A DNA stretch of 64,000 bases, taken from assembly GCF_035594125.1 (NCBI RefSeq), contig NC_087181.1, forward strand, positions 5,454,119-5,518,118, given 5' to 3'. Below are positions 22,459 through 33,204 of this stretch, in pieces (position 1 is the first letter of the stretch; every line of letters begins with the position of its first letter). This DNA comes from Scylla paramamosain. Its lineage: Eukaryota > Arthropoda > Malacostraca > Decapoda > Portunidae. The notes beneath the pieces were generated by a model. The model worked only from the letters and a program-made list of their open reading frames with translations. It did no database searches and was not told the DNA's origin. The position numbers and the translations under genes are program-made.

Positions 22459-23697
22459 ATGTCGGAGTCTGGTGAAGCGTCCTCTGCCTCTCGATCCCCT
22501 TCCCCTCCTGCCCCACGTGCCTTCTGTGGGCCTTCTCCTCTCCCTGGGTCCACTGTTCGCCCTCAAGATGACGACGACAGGCACAGGGATCATTCATCTC
22601 GTCGCTTGAGTGGGAGGCATGGTTGCGTGAGATTACGTAACAGTGCTGACGCACGTGGTTCCCGCGGCACTTCTCCTGCTCCTCCCCCTTGGTCAGTTGT
22701 GTTGGACGCCTTGGCTGATTTGCGGGGTGAAGTGGAGGCCTTGCAGGCAGACAGACGGCAACTACCACCCCCTACTGGGTCGGCGCAGGTGACTGTGGAG
22801 GACAGTACTCTGGGGGGCTGGGGTTTGTCGCCTCCTTGTTCTGCCACTTTTTCTGGTTTCTCAGCCAGGATGAGTGAGGATGAGGCAGTGTCGATGCCTG
22901 CTGCCCCTGCTGACAGCACCTTAATTCAGGGCACTAAGGCCTTTGGTCCTTCTGACACAGTGGTTGCTGACATTGACAATAGAGTGGCAGAGATGGTAAA
23001 CTTTCTCTTTGATAATGGTATGAGAGAGGAGGACTACAAGGCCATGTGTGAGGACGATGTTGTCAAGAGGCCTAATAACTGCCATGCTCTTGCGCCAGTG
23101 GAATGCAACCCACAGGTGTTGGAGGCCCTGAAGCTGGATGCAAGGAAGACAGACTTCCGCTTGAAGGAGGTAAATAAGGACATCCTGCGGGCTTCAACCA
23201 TTATCACCAAATCCTTAGTGGCACTGGATGATTTGGCTGAACAGGAAGGTAACCCCAAGTTGGCACATGAGGTGAGCATGCTAAATGGTGCATTGGCATT
23301 GCTAGGCAATGCCAATCACAGGAACAATTTGGCCAGGCGTTTTGTCATGAAACGCAAGATAAACTATAAATATGCTCATCTTTGTTCAGATAAGGTGCCA
23401 ATTACTCGCTTTCTGTTTGGTGACGATGTGTCCCAGTCTGCCAGACAAATTGAGGAAGCGGAGAAACTGCGGAGTAAATTCTTGCAGAAAAAGCCTGCCT
23501 TTACTAGCAAGTTCGCAGGTAAACGCCCTGGTGGATATTGGAACAAGCCTGCTAGTAGGGGATATTACGCCAAGTTCCAACCCTACGGGCAACAGAGGTA
23601 TGGCTCCAGGGCTGCCCCACGACTGCCTTCCACTCGTCAGGATGTGGAGCCAAAAAACTCCAAGGGCCGGGGCGGCCGCAGCAGGCAGCCCCAGTAA
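22459..23697 (+). CDS. DIRS gag-like protein, copy 2
   Basis: 412 residues, collinear with copy 1 (Ser/Pro/Arg-rich N-terminus, helical core, Gly/Arg/Tyr-rich basic tail). Visible substitutions include PAPPPWS for PAPLPWS, DALADL for DALTDL and KRKINY for KRELNY. A 2-bp insertion (GTGTGGGAAG against GTGGGAAG) about 45 bp upstream puts the upstream ATG out of frame. This supports MSESGEASS as the real start. Confidence 0.8.
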   Translation: MSESGEASSASRSPSPPAPRAFCGPSPLPGSTVRPQDDDDRHRDHSSRRLSGRHGCVRLRNSADARGSRGTSPAPPPWSVVLDALADLRGEVEALQADRRQLPPPTGSAQVTVEDSTLGGWGLSPPCSATFSGFSARMSEDEAVSMPAAPADSTLIQGTKAFGPSDTVVADIDNRVAEMVNFLFDNGMREEDYKAMCEDDVVKRPNNCHALAPVECNPQVLEALKLDARKTDFRLKEVNKDILRASTIITKSLVALDDLAEQEGNPKLAHEVSMLNGALALLGNANHRNNLARRFVMKRKINYKYAHLCSDKVPITRFLFGDDVSQSARQIEEAEKLRSKFLQKKPAFTSKFAGKRPGGYWNKPASRGYYAKFQPYGQQRYGSRAAPRLPSTRQDVEPKNSKGRGGRSRQPQ

Positions 23698-23783
23698 ACT
23701 TACAGGCAAGTGCATGTTTTGAAGCTGGCAGACTACACTCTTTCCTGCATGAGTGGCGTAAAATTACCAGTGACCCTGTCATT

Positions 23784-25742
23784 TTGGATATTGTTCAGCA
23801 TTGCCACCTTGATATTGATGTCGATAGTGTTCATCCTTTATTTTTTAATGATTTGGAATACAGATTCAACACTGTGCAACAGGGGATAATTTCTGGAGAG
23901 ATCAAAAAACTTTTACAGCTTAAAGTCATTAAAGTCACACACAAACAAACTCAGCAGGTTATCTCTCCTATTTTTTTGCGAGAAAAGAAAAACGGGGAAT
24001 TTCGCCTGGTTCTTAACTTGGAGAGGTTAAACAAATACATACCATATAAACATTTTAAAATGGAAAATTTTGAACAGGCCATCAGGCTCATCAACCAGGG
24101 TGATTTTTTGGCTTCTGTCGATCTCAGGCATGCTTATTATTCTGTTAGGGTTGCAGATGAGCAACAACGATTTTTATGTTTTACATGGCAAGGTGTTATC
24201 TATCAATTCACCTGCCTCCCTAATGGCATTTCTGAGGGACCTCGGCTTTTCACCAAACTGATGAAGCCAGTATTTGCTACTTTAAGGCAGGAAGGATACA
24301 CTATCACCAGCTTTATAGATGACACATTAATTTGCAGTAACTCTTACTCAGGATGTCTTCAGGCGATTCAGGCCACCATTTCTCTGTTGCAGAGGTTAGG
24401 CTTTTGTATCAATATGGAGAAGTCTGTTCTCACCCCCACACAATGTATTGAATACCAAGGCAATGTTATTAACACCAAGTTCATGACTGCCTCTTTACCT
24501 GAGCGTAGACTAATCAAAATTCGCCAAGGATGTGCAGAACTTTTGTGTAAAGATGTTGCCCCCATTCGAGAGGTGGCCAGGGTGATTGGCCTCATGGTGG
24601 CTGCGATCCCAGCAGTGGAGTTAGGTAAACTTCACTACAGGAAGTTGGAGGGGGGAAAAATTGCCGCTTTGAAACAGGAGTATGGTAATTTTGACAGGCC
24701 TTTGAATATTACTGCAGACATGAAACTAGACCTTTCCTGGTGGTTAGACAATGTGGACAGACACCACAGACACATTTTTAGGCCAGGTACTGACATCGAT
24801 TTATTTACTGATGCCTCCAGCCTTGGTTGGGGGGGTCATTTGGGGTGTCAGATTACAAGTGGTACTTGGTCCCTGGATGAAAAGGAGCTTCACATTAACA
24901 TCCTGGAGATGAAAGCCATTCTATTCTCTTTGCAAGCATTTGAACATGAGCTGGAAGGTAGACATGTTAGAGTTTTTTGTGATAATACCACTGCCATAAA
25001 CTATGTCAATGAAATGGGAGGCACAAAGTCCAAGTCCTGTAATGATGTTGCTACCCAGATTTGGGATTGGTGTCTGGAACATGACTCATGGGTTACATGC
25101 TCGCACATACCGGGGAAGGACAACACCTTGGCTGATGTAGCCTCTCGCAAGATTAATGACAGACATGAGTGGAAACTCAACTCACACATTTTTTCTACCT
25201 TGTGTAATGTTTTTGGGACACCGTCCATTGATTTATTTGCCTCAAGGCTTAACAAACAGGTTAATACATTCTGTTCGTGGTTGCCAGATCCGGAGGCTAA
25301 ATATTTTGATGCTTTTTCCTTGGACTGGTCAAACTTTGATTTGTCTTACATTTTCCCCCCATTCTCATTAATTGCTAGGTGCCTTCAGAAGTTACGTGCG
25401 GAGCAAGCACGAGGCTGGATGGTGGTTCCTCTGTGGCCGTCCCAGTGTTGGATGGGCATGTTGCTCCAGTTGCTAATAGACTTCCCACGTTTGATAACGA
25501 ACAGGAGGAATCTTCTAACACACCCGTCCACAACAGATCCACACCCCATCATGTCCCACACGAGGCTCATGGCATGCCTTCTGTCAGGGAAAACTTGCAG
25601 AAACGAGGAGTTTTGCCGGCGGCTGCGGACATCATACTTGCCTCCTGGAAACCAGGTACTGAGAGGCAATACCGCCCACATGTCCAGAGGTGGTCGTTGT
25701 TTTGTGGTAGACGGAATGTCGATCCCACTTCTCCAACTGTAG
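23784..25742 (+). CDS. DIRS pol (RT plus RNase H), copy 2
   Basis: 652 codons, open, and collinear with copy 1. Catalytic FIDD and all RNase H acidic residues are kept. One notable change is IEYQGNVINT, where copy 1 has IEYLGNVINT. The leucine lies in a conserved RT motif after the palm, so this copy's enzyme may be weakened. The last 364 bp overlap the recombinase frame (25379 onward). Confidence 0.9.
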   Translation: MDIVQHCHLDIDVDSVHPLFFNDLEYRFNTVQQGIISGEIKKLLQLKVIKVTHKQTQQVISPIFLREKKNGEFRLVLNLERLNKYIPYKHFKMENFEQAIRLINQGDFLASVDLRHAYYSVRVADEQQRFLCFTWQGVIYQFTCLPNGISEGPRLFTKLMKPVFATLRQEGYTITSFIDDTLICSNSYSGCLQAIQATISLLQRLGFCINMEKSVLTPTQCIEYQGNVINTKFMTASLPERRLIKIRQGCAELLCKDVAPIREVARVIGLMVAAIPAVELGKLHYRKLEGGKIAALKQEYGNFDRPLNITADMKLDLSWWLDNVDRHHRHIFRPGTDIDLFTDASSLGWGGHLGCQITSGTWSLDEKELHINILEMKAILFSLQAFEHELEGRHVRVFCDNTTAINYVNEMGGTKSKSCNDVATQIWDWCLEHDSWVTCSHIPGKDNTLADVASRKINDRHEWKLNSHIFSTLCNVFGTPSIDLFASRLNKQVNTFCSWLPDPEAKYFDAFSLDWSNFDLSYIFPPFSLIARCLQKLRAEQARGWMVVPLWPSQCWMGMLLQLLIDFPRLITNRRNLLTHPSTTDPHPIMSHTRLMACLLSGKTCRNEEFCRRLRTSYLPPGNQVLRGNTAHMSRGGRCFVVDGMSIPLLQL

Positions 25743-28261
25743 ATCACATTGTAAATTTTTTGACGGAAACCTTTGACAGGGGTGTGGGTTATGAGTGTGT
25801 GAACACTGCGAGAGGTGCCCTGTCTTCTCTCGGCATTGTGGTGGACGGATGCAGGGCAGGAAATCACCCTTTGGTCATCCGATTCATGAGAGGGGTTTTC
25901 AATCTTAGAACTCCTCAGCCCAGGTACACTGACACTTGGGACGTCCAACCTGTCTTAGAGCAACTAAGGTCCATGTTCCCCTTACATGCATTAACCCTTA
26001 AAGAATTAACGCTAAAATTGGTTATGATGATGGCCTTAACTCAAGCTGCCAGAATTCAAACTTTACAACTACTGTTAATCAGAGACATGCTCATTAATGA
26101 ACACTCCATTTCAGTACAGTTGGGGGGCACTCTTAAACAATCCAGACCAAATTTTAACATCAACAGGCGGTATTTTGCTGATTTTCCTTGGAATGACTAC
26201 TGCTTCCGTGTCAGAAACCCGTCTTTGTGTGCTGAGCGCATAACAGAGGTGATAGTGTCTGGCATGGAGGCGTACATTCCTCACTCTTTTTCTCGTCCTA
26301 AACCTTCTAAACCTTGGTTTAACACAGCTTGTTCTCGTGCTATACATGATAGAGAGGTGGCCCACAAAAGGTACTTAAGCCTTCCTTCACCAGAATCTCA
26401 TGCACTTTATATTTCTGCCCGGAACCATGCCAAGTCTGTTCTCCAACTAGCCAAAAACTCCTTCATTAACAGAAAATGTCAAAACCTTTCAAGATCTAAC
26501 TCCCCTCGTGATTTCTGGCATCTAGCCAAAAATATCTCCAATAACTTTGCTTCTTCTTCTTTCCCTCCTCTACTTCAACCAGATGGCACCACTGCTATCA
26601 CATCTATTTCTAAAGCTGAACTCTTTGCTCAAACCTTTGCTAAAAACTCTACCTTGGACGATTCTGGGCTTGTTCCTCCCTCTCCTCCACCCTCTGACTA
26701 CTTCATGCCTCGTATTAAAATTCTTCGTAATGATGTTTTCCATGCCCTCGCTGGCCTAAACCCTCAGAAGGCTTATGGACCTGATGGGGTCCCTCCTATT
26801 GTTCTCCGAAACTGTGCCTCCGTGCTTGCACCTTGCCTAGTCAAACTCTTTCAGCTCTGTCTGTCAACATCTACCTTTCCTTCTTGCTGGAAGTTTGCCT
26901 ACATTCAACCTGTTCCTAAAAAGGGTGACCGCTCTAATCCCTCAAACTACCGTCCTATTGCTTTAATTTCCTGCTTATCTAAAGTTTTTGAATCTATCCT
27001 CAACAGGAAGATTCTTAAACATCTATCACTTCACAACCTTCTATCTGATCGCCAGTATGGGTTCCGTCAAGGCCGCTCTACTGGTGATCTTCTGGCTTTC
27101 CTTACTGAGTCTTGGTCATCCTCTTTTAGAGACTTTGGTGAAACTTTTGCTGTTGCCTTGGACTTATCAAAAGCCTTTGATAGAGTCTGGCACAAAGCTT
27201 TGATTTCCAAACTACCCTCCTACGGTTTCTATCCTTCTCTCTGTAACTTCATCTCAAGTTTCCTTTCTGACCGTTCTATTGCTGCTGTGGTAGACGGTCA
27301 CTGTTCTTCTCCTAAATCTATTAACAGTGGTGTTCCTCAGGGTTCTGTCCTGTCACCCACTCTCTTCTTATTATTCATTAATGATCTTCTAAACCAAACT
27401 TCTTGTCCTATCCACTCCTATGCTGATGATACCACCCTGCACTTTTCCACGTCTTTTCATAGACGTCCAACCCTTCAGGAGGTAAACATATCACGCAGGG
27501 AAGCCACAGAACGCCTGACTTCTGATCTTTCTAAAATTTCTGATTGGGGCAGAGCAAACTTGGTATTGTTCAATGCCTCAAAAACTCAATTCCTCCATCT
27601 ATCAACTCGACACAATCTTCCAGACAACTATCCCCTCTTCTTCAATGACACTCAACTGTCCCCCTCTTCTACACTGAACATCCTCGGTCTGTCCTTTACT
27701 TATAATCTGAACTGGAAACTTCACATCTCATCTCTAGCTAAAACAGCTTCTATGAAGTTAGGTGTTCTGAGACGTCTCCGCCAGTTTTTCTCACCCCCCC
27801 AGCTACTAACTCTGTACAAGGGCCTTATCCGTCCATGTATGGAGTATGCTTCACATGTCTGGGGGGGTTCCACTCATACTGCTGTTCTAGACAGGGTGGA
27901 ATCAAAAGCTTTTCGTCTCATCAACTCCTCTCCTCTAACTGACTGTCTTCAGCCTCTCTCTCACCGCCGCAATGTTGCATCTCTTGCTGTCTTCTACCGC
28001 TATTTTCATGCTAACTGCTCTTCTGATCTTGCTAACTGCATGCCTCCCCTCCTTCCGCGGCCTCGCTGCACAAGACTTTCTTCTTTCTCTCACTCCTATT
28101 CTGTCCACCTCTCTAACGCAAGAGTTAACCAGTATTCTCAATCATTCATCCCTTTCTCTGGTAAACTCTGGAACTCCTTGCCTGCTTCTGTATTTCCACC
28201 TTCCTATGACTTGAATTCCTTCAAGAGGGAGGTTTCAAGACACTTATCCACCAATTTTTGA
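25379..28261 (+). pseudogene. Chimeric frame: DIRS recombinase N-terminus fused to Jockey RT
   Basis: A 960-codon frame made of two elements. Residues 1-263 are the DIRS tyrosine recombinase up to FNINR. The rest is Jockey ORF2 from its linker (FADFPWNDYCFRVRNPS) through RT to its own stop. RT motifs: LNPQKAYGPDGVPP, IQPVPKKGD, ALDLSKAFDRVWH, GVPQGSVLSPTLFLLFIND and the catalytic HSYADDTTLHF (about 27415-27440). [15 protein letters not shown] and the C-terminal LWNSLPASVFPP follow. The recombinase lacks its second arginine and tyrosine, so it is dead. The fusion is in frame by chance of insertion. See Findings. Confidence 0.9.
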
Positions 28262-28377
28262 CCACTGCTTTGACCCTTTTAGGGACTGGCATTTCAGTGG
28301 GCATTTTTTTTATTAGATTTTTGTTGCCCTTGGCCAGTATCCTTCCTACATAAAAAAAAAAAAAAAAAAAAAAAAAA
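26168..28377 (+). mobile_element. Jockey-type LINE, 5'-truncated, with poly(A)
   Basis: 2.21 kb inserted in the DIRS recombinase gene. It begins just after the endonuclease domain, keeps the complete RT and C-terminus, has a short 3' UTR containing TTGGCCAGTATCC, and ends in 26 A (28352-28377). Flanks compared with copy 1 show no target duplication and a loss of 3-4 bp. Its sequence is the reference for the fragments at 4522-5384 and 32010-33204. Confidence 0.92.
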
Positions 28378-28763
28378 CATTCCATCGTTACCCTAAGGAT
28401 CCACGATTATGTGTCTGTAGCACTCTCCTGAGGTACATTGATGTGACTAAAGAGCTTAGACAGGATGAGATGCACACTGATGCCAGGCTCCTCATTAGCT
28501 TCATAAAACCCCACAAATCAGTTTCCAAAGACACTATTGCCCGTTGGGTCAGGACCATTCTCCGCATGTCCGGCATAGACATCTCAAAGTTTTCCGCTGG
28601 TAGTGTGCGGCCAGCAGCAGCTTCAAAAGCTGGAGTGGCGGCTGTCCCTGTCGCATGCATTATGGCTAAGGCGGGCTGGTCTAGGGAATCTACCTTTGCA
28701 AAATATTATAATAAGAACATTGTGGCTGCTTCTGACCTCTTTCAGGATGCAGTGCTAGAATAA
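28378..28763 (+). pseudogene. DIRS recombinase C-terminal part, copy 2
   Basis: Continues the recombinase after the Jockey insert: FHRYPKDPRL region, MSGIDISKFSAGSVRPAAA with the second arginine, and STFAKYYNKN with the probable nucleophile tyrosine. It is identical or nearly so to copy 1. Without the N-terminal half it is not a functional enzyme. Confidence 0.88.
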
Positions 28764-29059
28764 GACATGATTTGGGTTTGTTGCTGCACTCCAGTGTTGC
28801 AGTACACGGATATTTTAAGTATTTAGTATCTAGTACCTTAGGTTTATCTTATGATGTGAACTGTTACCATTTTTCAACATTGTTTGTAGATTGGATTAAG
28901 TTGGATGCAATGTACCTTATTTTATACACCAATTGTATGATTGTCTCATGTACAAGATCCTTCCATGGAATAATAGTTATAGTACTGTTTCTTGTGGGGC
29001 ATTTCCTTTTCCTCTCTACTATTGCATCCTCCCTCGTCATCCACATGGCTTCAAAGCCT

Positions 29060-29200
29060 CATGGGAAATGTCCGCCCAGCAGATAGGTGATTTTGCCGAA
29101 GTAAAATTAACAAAGTACACGAGACTTACCGTAGGTCAGTTGAAGTGTACTTCTAATTTTTCGAGGCAAATCACCTCTGCTGGTGCGGAGAATTCACATG
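29060..29200 (+). repeat. DIRS copy 2 internal complementary region
   Basis: 29060-29110 is complementary to the left end of the element. 29107-29200 is complementary to the right end. The junction GCCGAAGTAAAATTAACAAA is the reverse complement of right end joined to left end. Confidence 0.87.
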
Positions 29201-29289
29201 CCCTCCTCTCCCTCCCTACCTTAAGCTCTACAGGTTACTTAATTTCCTAATTGGTTCATCATGTGGATGTCGAGTCCTTGCTTTAAAGT

Positions 29290-29416
29290 CTGCCGGCAGC
29301 GCGTGACGCACTCTCTCTCTCATGTGAAATCTCCGCACCAGCAGAGGTGATTTGCCTCAAAAAATTAGAAGTACACTTCAACTGACCTACGGTAAGTCTC
29401 GTGTACTTTGTTAATT
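29290..29416 (+). repeat. DIRS copy 2 right inverted terminal repeat
   Basis: Begins CTGCCGGCAGCGCGTGACGC. The inner about 75 bp is an imperfect inverted copy of the left repeat, followed by an about 60-bp extension ending GTACTTTGTTAATT. Confidence 0.85.
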
Positions 29417-30923
29417 TTTTGGTACTCTTCCCTGTGATAGTGATGTCACCATTACACTGAATTTTATCACCCAGCTGTTATCTACATTCCTTCAATATCC
29501 AGTTTGATACTCCATCTAGATCAGTTGCTTTATTTACATCAAGTTCTTCCATTATCTTAAGTATTTCATCATAACTGACTGGACTGTACTCAGTATATTC
29601 CTCACCAACTTACCTCTTCCAGTATCAAACTCCCTTTCCACAGTAAATACTGATCTGAAACTATTATTCATAACCTCTGCAATGTCCTGTGCATTCTTAT
29701 AGATTTTTCCTTCAATTTTCAATCTTGATACACCTTTCTTCTTCATCTTCTCATTAACATATCTAAAGAATAGTTTGGGTTCATTTATACACTTATCTAT
29801 TATATCTCTTTCATAGTTTCTTCTCTCCATTCTTATTATCTCAATGTACTTATTTCTAGCATCAGTATATTCCTCCCATCTGCTCTCTGTTTTCCTCTTC
29901 TTCCATCTATTCCAAACATTTAGCTTACAATTCCTAGCCTCTTTACATTTTGTATTGAACCATTCCTTACCTTTTCTACATCTCGCTTCTCCTTTAGGTA
30001 CAAATTTCTCCACAGCAAAGTTATATATCCTTATAAATTCATCCCATTTTTCCTGAACATCTGCATCTTCAAAGTCTTCCCAGTCCATGGCAGCAAATTA
30101 TTTTTTAAATTTTTGAAAATCAGCTTTACTATATTTAAATCTTTTCACCTTATAATTTTCATCAATGATTACATTTTCATTTTTCAGATTAAATTCCATC
30201 AACACATGATCACTTTTACCTAGGGGGCTATCATAGTGTATAGTTTCAATAATTTCCATGTCCTTGGTAAACACTAAATCAAGTCTTGATGGTTTATCTC
30301 TTCCACTAAATCTGGTATCACAATCAACCCATTGAATCATCAAGTTTTTCGCCGCCTAGTTTAACAGTCTATTACTCCATGAGCTCTCGCTTCCAGTAGT
30401 TGTCAATGTCTCCCAATTTATCTCCTTACAATTAAAATCACCAACAATAACTATATCACTACTTTCCTTCACTATTTTTTCAAGACCTTTCAACACATCT
30501 ACCAACATCTCTTCTTGCTCTTCTTTTTGCCAAGCATTGGTCATAGGTGGCACATGCACTCTTACATAATTCATTATCCTTCCATTTCCACTTCTAATCA
30601 TGACTTGTAGAACTTCAGACATGTCTTCACTTTTTATTACCTTCTCCACTTTGACACATTTTTTTTGTCAGAATTGTCACTCCACCTCCTCCCTTGTCAC
30701 TTCTATTTTTCATCCATAAATCATATTTATTATCACCAATGTCAGGAGTTCCCCATTCATTTTTCCATTTTATCTCACATAATACAGCAACATCTGGTGT
30801 GGTTCTGTTTAATAACTCATTTAATTCCATCTTTGTTGACATTAATCCATTTACATTAGTATAACATACCTTACTTACTGCTTGATGTACCATTTCTTTA
30901 TCCTCATATCTCTTACTCTTCAA
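29417..30923 (-). pseudogene. CR1-like ORF2: endonuclease and pre-RT linker, copy A
   Basis: The endonuclease starts near KVCYTNVNGLMSTKMEL (about 30870). It shows TPDVAVLCEIKW (catalytic E), IVIVGDFNCKEINWE (D and N), LDLVFTKDMEI and the final GKSDHVLMEFNL with the SDH active-site motif at about 30200. The linker 30088-29552 (EKWDEFIRIYNFAVEKFVPK, KLFFRYVNEKMKKKGVSRLK, FRSVFTVE) leads to RT and stops at the DIRS junction with GRVPK. Frame breaks near 30640, 30350 and 30090 make it a pseudogene. The domain order is the normal one for CR1-type ORF2. Confidence 0.85.
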
Positions 30924-30935
30924 AAAAATTCTTCT

Positions 30936-31740
30936 TCACCTCCATTTGTTTTTGTTTTTTTGTTTAGCCTCATTTACCAGCTCCTTTTGCTTCAACCTTT
31001 CAGTCTCATCCATATCCCTGTTTATCCATACATTCTTATATTCTTCATCTCCAGGCAATCTCCAAGACCCATTAATTACTTCCTCTGCTTGTACCTGTGT
31101 TGCAAACCTTATTCTTATGGGTCTCATTTTTTCTTCTTCATATTTCCCAATTCTATGGAACTCTTCCACTTGCTTTACTACCTGACTGTCTTCACCTGTC
31201 ACTTTCTTCAATAACTTATTCAACAGGTTCTTTTCCTTTTTGTCTCTTTGAATTCTGCTTACTATTTTCTTTTCCTTTAAACCAAATACAATTATTTGTT
31301 TATATTTTTCTACAGTGTCTCACTAACTTTTTCTCTTCTTTAATAACATTTACCACTTTCTGTCTCAGGTTTTGTTTTTCATTTTCTTGTTGTTCTATTA
31401 TTTTCTTTAGTGTTTCTTCTTCAAATATAAGTTCATTTAACCACTTATTTTGTCTCATTTCCACATCCTTTACACTTGCCTTCATTTCCTCATTTCCTTT
31501 CAGAACAGTTTCTACTTTTTCCTTTATTTGTTTCTTTAAACAGTCATTTTCCACATTTAATTTCTCATTTTTATCTTCCATCTCAATCAACTTTGCTGTA
31601 ATTGTCACCAACTCCTTACCAGTCTCCTTCTGGCATTCCTCCAATGCCTTTATTCTCTCCAATAACTTGTCCATCATTTCTTCCATAAGCAAAATTTTTC
31701 TACACTGCAGTCTATAATTTAGTTCCCTTTCTCCTCCAGT
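30936..31740 (-). pseudogene. CR1-like ORF1 (coiled-coil nucleic-acid-binding protein), copy A
   Basis: The first part, from about 31740, is a long coiled coil (MEEMMDKLLERIKALEECQK, MEDKNEKLNVENDCLKKQIK, LKKIIEQQENEKQNL). After a frame break near 31300 comes a compact C-terminal domain: HRIGKYEEEKMRPIRIRF, ATQVQAEEVI, YKNVWINRDMDETERLKQKE. It resembles the RRM/C-terminal pair of LINE ORF1 proteins that coat element RNA. A paralogue with the same layout lies at 47510-48259. Confidence 0.75.
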
Positions 31741-32009
31741 AAAACTCTTCAAATGAACCTCTTGGGGTGCTGCCTTTTGCCATATTTGTTCAAAATGTAA
31801 ACAAACCAAACCAAACTTTGCTAGAGACAGGATAACTATACTCACGGTACTGTTTCTTTCTTCCCTATTTACCACCTAGGTATTCCAGGATCTTCATAAC
31901 ATATCTTGTTCCACCATGAGCAATTTGTGTTATTCCGTCCTTCTATATGCAAAGCACTAGAAAAACACGTCCTGTCAGCTCCTCTGCTGCTGTGTGTGTG
32001 TGTTAGGTG

Positions 32010-33204
32010 AGCGGGCCACTGGCCAAGGGACACAAAAATTTTTAATAAAAAGAAAAGCCCACTTGATGCCAATTCCTATACCAATGTCAAATAGAATAAT
32101 AATAATAATCATAATAAAAAAAAGAGTGTCTTGAAACCTCCCTCTTGAAAGAATTCAAGTCATAGGAAGATGGAAATACAGAAGCAGGTAGGGAGTTCCA
32201 GAGTTTACCAAAGAGGGATGAATGAATGAGAATACTGATTAACTCATGTATTAGAGAGGTAGACAGAGAAGGAGTGAGAGAAAGAAGGAAGTCTTGTGCA
32301 GCAAGGGCACATGAGGAGGGGAGGCACGTAGTTGGTGGTAGAAGATAGCAAGAGCTGCAGCAATGAGAAAAAGGATGAAGACAGTCAGTTAGAGGAGAGG
32401 AGTTGACAAGACAAAAAGCTTTTGATTCCACCATCCCTAAAATAGTGGTGTGAGTGGAACCCCTCTCTCCCATACTCCATACATGAACAGATAAGGCCCA
32501 TGTACAGAGTTAGCAGTTGGGATAGGGGTGGGGGGCAGTAGAAACTGGTAGAGATGATGCAGAACACCTAACTTCATACAAGATGATTTAGCTAGAGATG
32601 AGATGTGAGGCTTCTAGTTTAGATTATAAATAAAGGACAGACTAATGATGTTCATTGTAGAAAAGGGAGACAGTTAAGAGTCACTGAAGAAGAGGGGATA
32701 GTTGTCTAGATTGTGTCGAGTTGATAAATGGAGGAAGTGAGTCTCTGAGGCATTGAACAATACTAAGTTTGCTCTGCTCCAATCAGAAATTTTAGAGAGA
32801 TCAAAAGTCAGGCATTCTCTGGCTTTCCTGCATGAACTGTTTACTTCCTGAAGGGTTGGATGTCTATGAAAAGACGTGGAAGAGTATAGGATGGTATCAT
32901 CAACATAGGAATGGATAGGACAAGAAGTTTGGTTTAGAAGATCATTGATGAATAATAGGAAGAGAGTGGGTGACAGGACAGAACCCTGAGGAACACCACT
33001 GTTAATAGATTTAGGAGAAGAACAGTGACTGTCTACCACAGTAGCAACAGAACGGTCAAAAAAGAAACTTGAGATGAAGTTACAGAGAGAAGGATAGAAA
33101 CCGTAGGAGGGTAGTTTGGAAATCAAAGCTTTGTGCCAGATTCTATCAAAAGTTTTTGATATGTCTAAGGCAACAGCAAAAGTTTCACCAAATTCTCTAA
33201 GAGT
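32010..33204 (-). mobile_element. Jockey-type LINE fragment, decayed
   Basis: It aligns by eye to the Jockey copy at 26168-28377 from LREFGETFAVALD (33200) to the 3' UTR (TTGGCCAGTGG, about 32024 on the minus strand). 5' truncation is just before the RT palm. It lacks the poly(A) of the intact-ended copy and ends against the (TG)n at 31991-32003. Confidence 0.85.
32087..33204 (-). pseudogene. Jockey RT palm to C-terminus, mutated
   Basis: The 33240-32674 frame keeps DISKTFDRIWHKAL, GVPQGSVLSPTLFLLFIND and the catalytic region as HSYVDDTILYSS, so YADD has become YVDD. The thumb and C-terminus continue in other frames (QLLTLYMGLICSCMEYGREG, KLWNSLPASVFPSSYDLNSF near 32200). Multiple frameshifts and stops mean no full protein. 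Confidence 0.82.

Larger units (their letters stand above)
22148..29416 (+). mobile_element. DIRS-type retrotransposon, copy 2, with Jockey insert
   Basis: 7.27 kb including a 2.21-kb Jockey insert, so about 5.06 kb of DIRS, the same length as copy 1. It lies inside the RT of CR1-like copy A. Gag and pol are open. The recombinase gene is split by the Jockey element. Terminal repeats and the internal complementary region are all present. Amino-acid differences from copy 1 are few (about ten each in gag and pol, counted by eye), implying recent activity of the family. Confidence 0.92.
29417..31995 (-). mobile_element. CR1-like LINE copy A, 5' part
   Basis: The 5' portion of the element whose 3' part is 20774-22147. 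It holds ORF1, the endonuclease and the start of RT. Its 5' edge is at a short (TG)n (31991-32003), like the 5' edges of copies B, C, D, E and F. Confidence 0.85.

Noticed and set aside
31097..31717. A 206-codon plus-strand frame rich in Ser, Phe and Leu, looking like membrane segments
   Set aside because: It is the reverse complement of the A-rich coiled-coil ORF1 of LINE copy A. Similar false membrane-like frames oppose ORF1 of copies C (44748-45263) and E (51965-52513).
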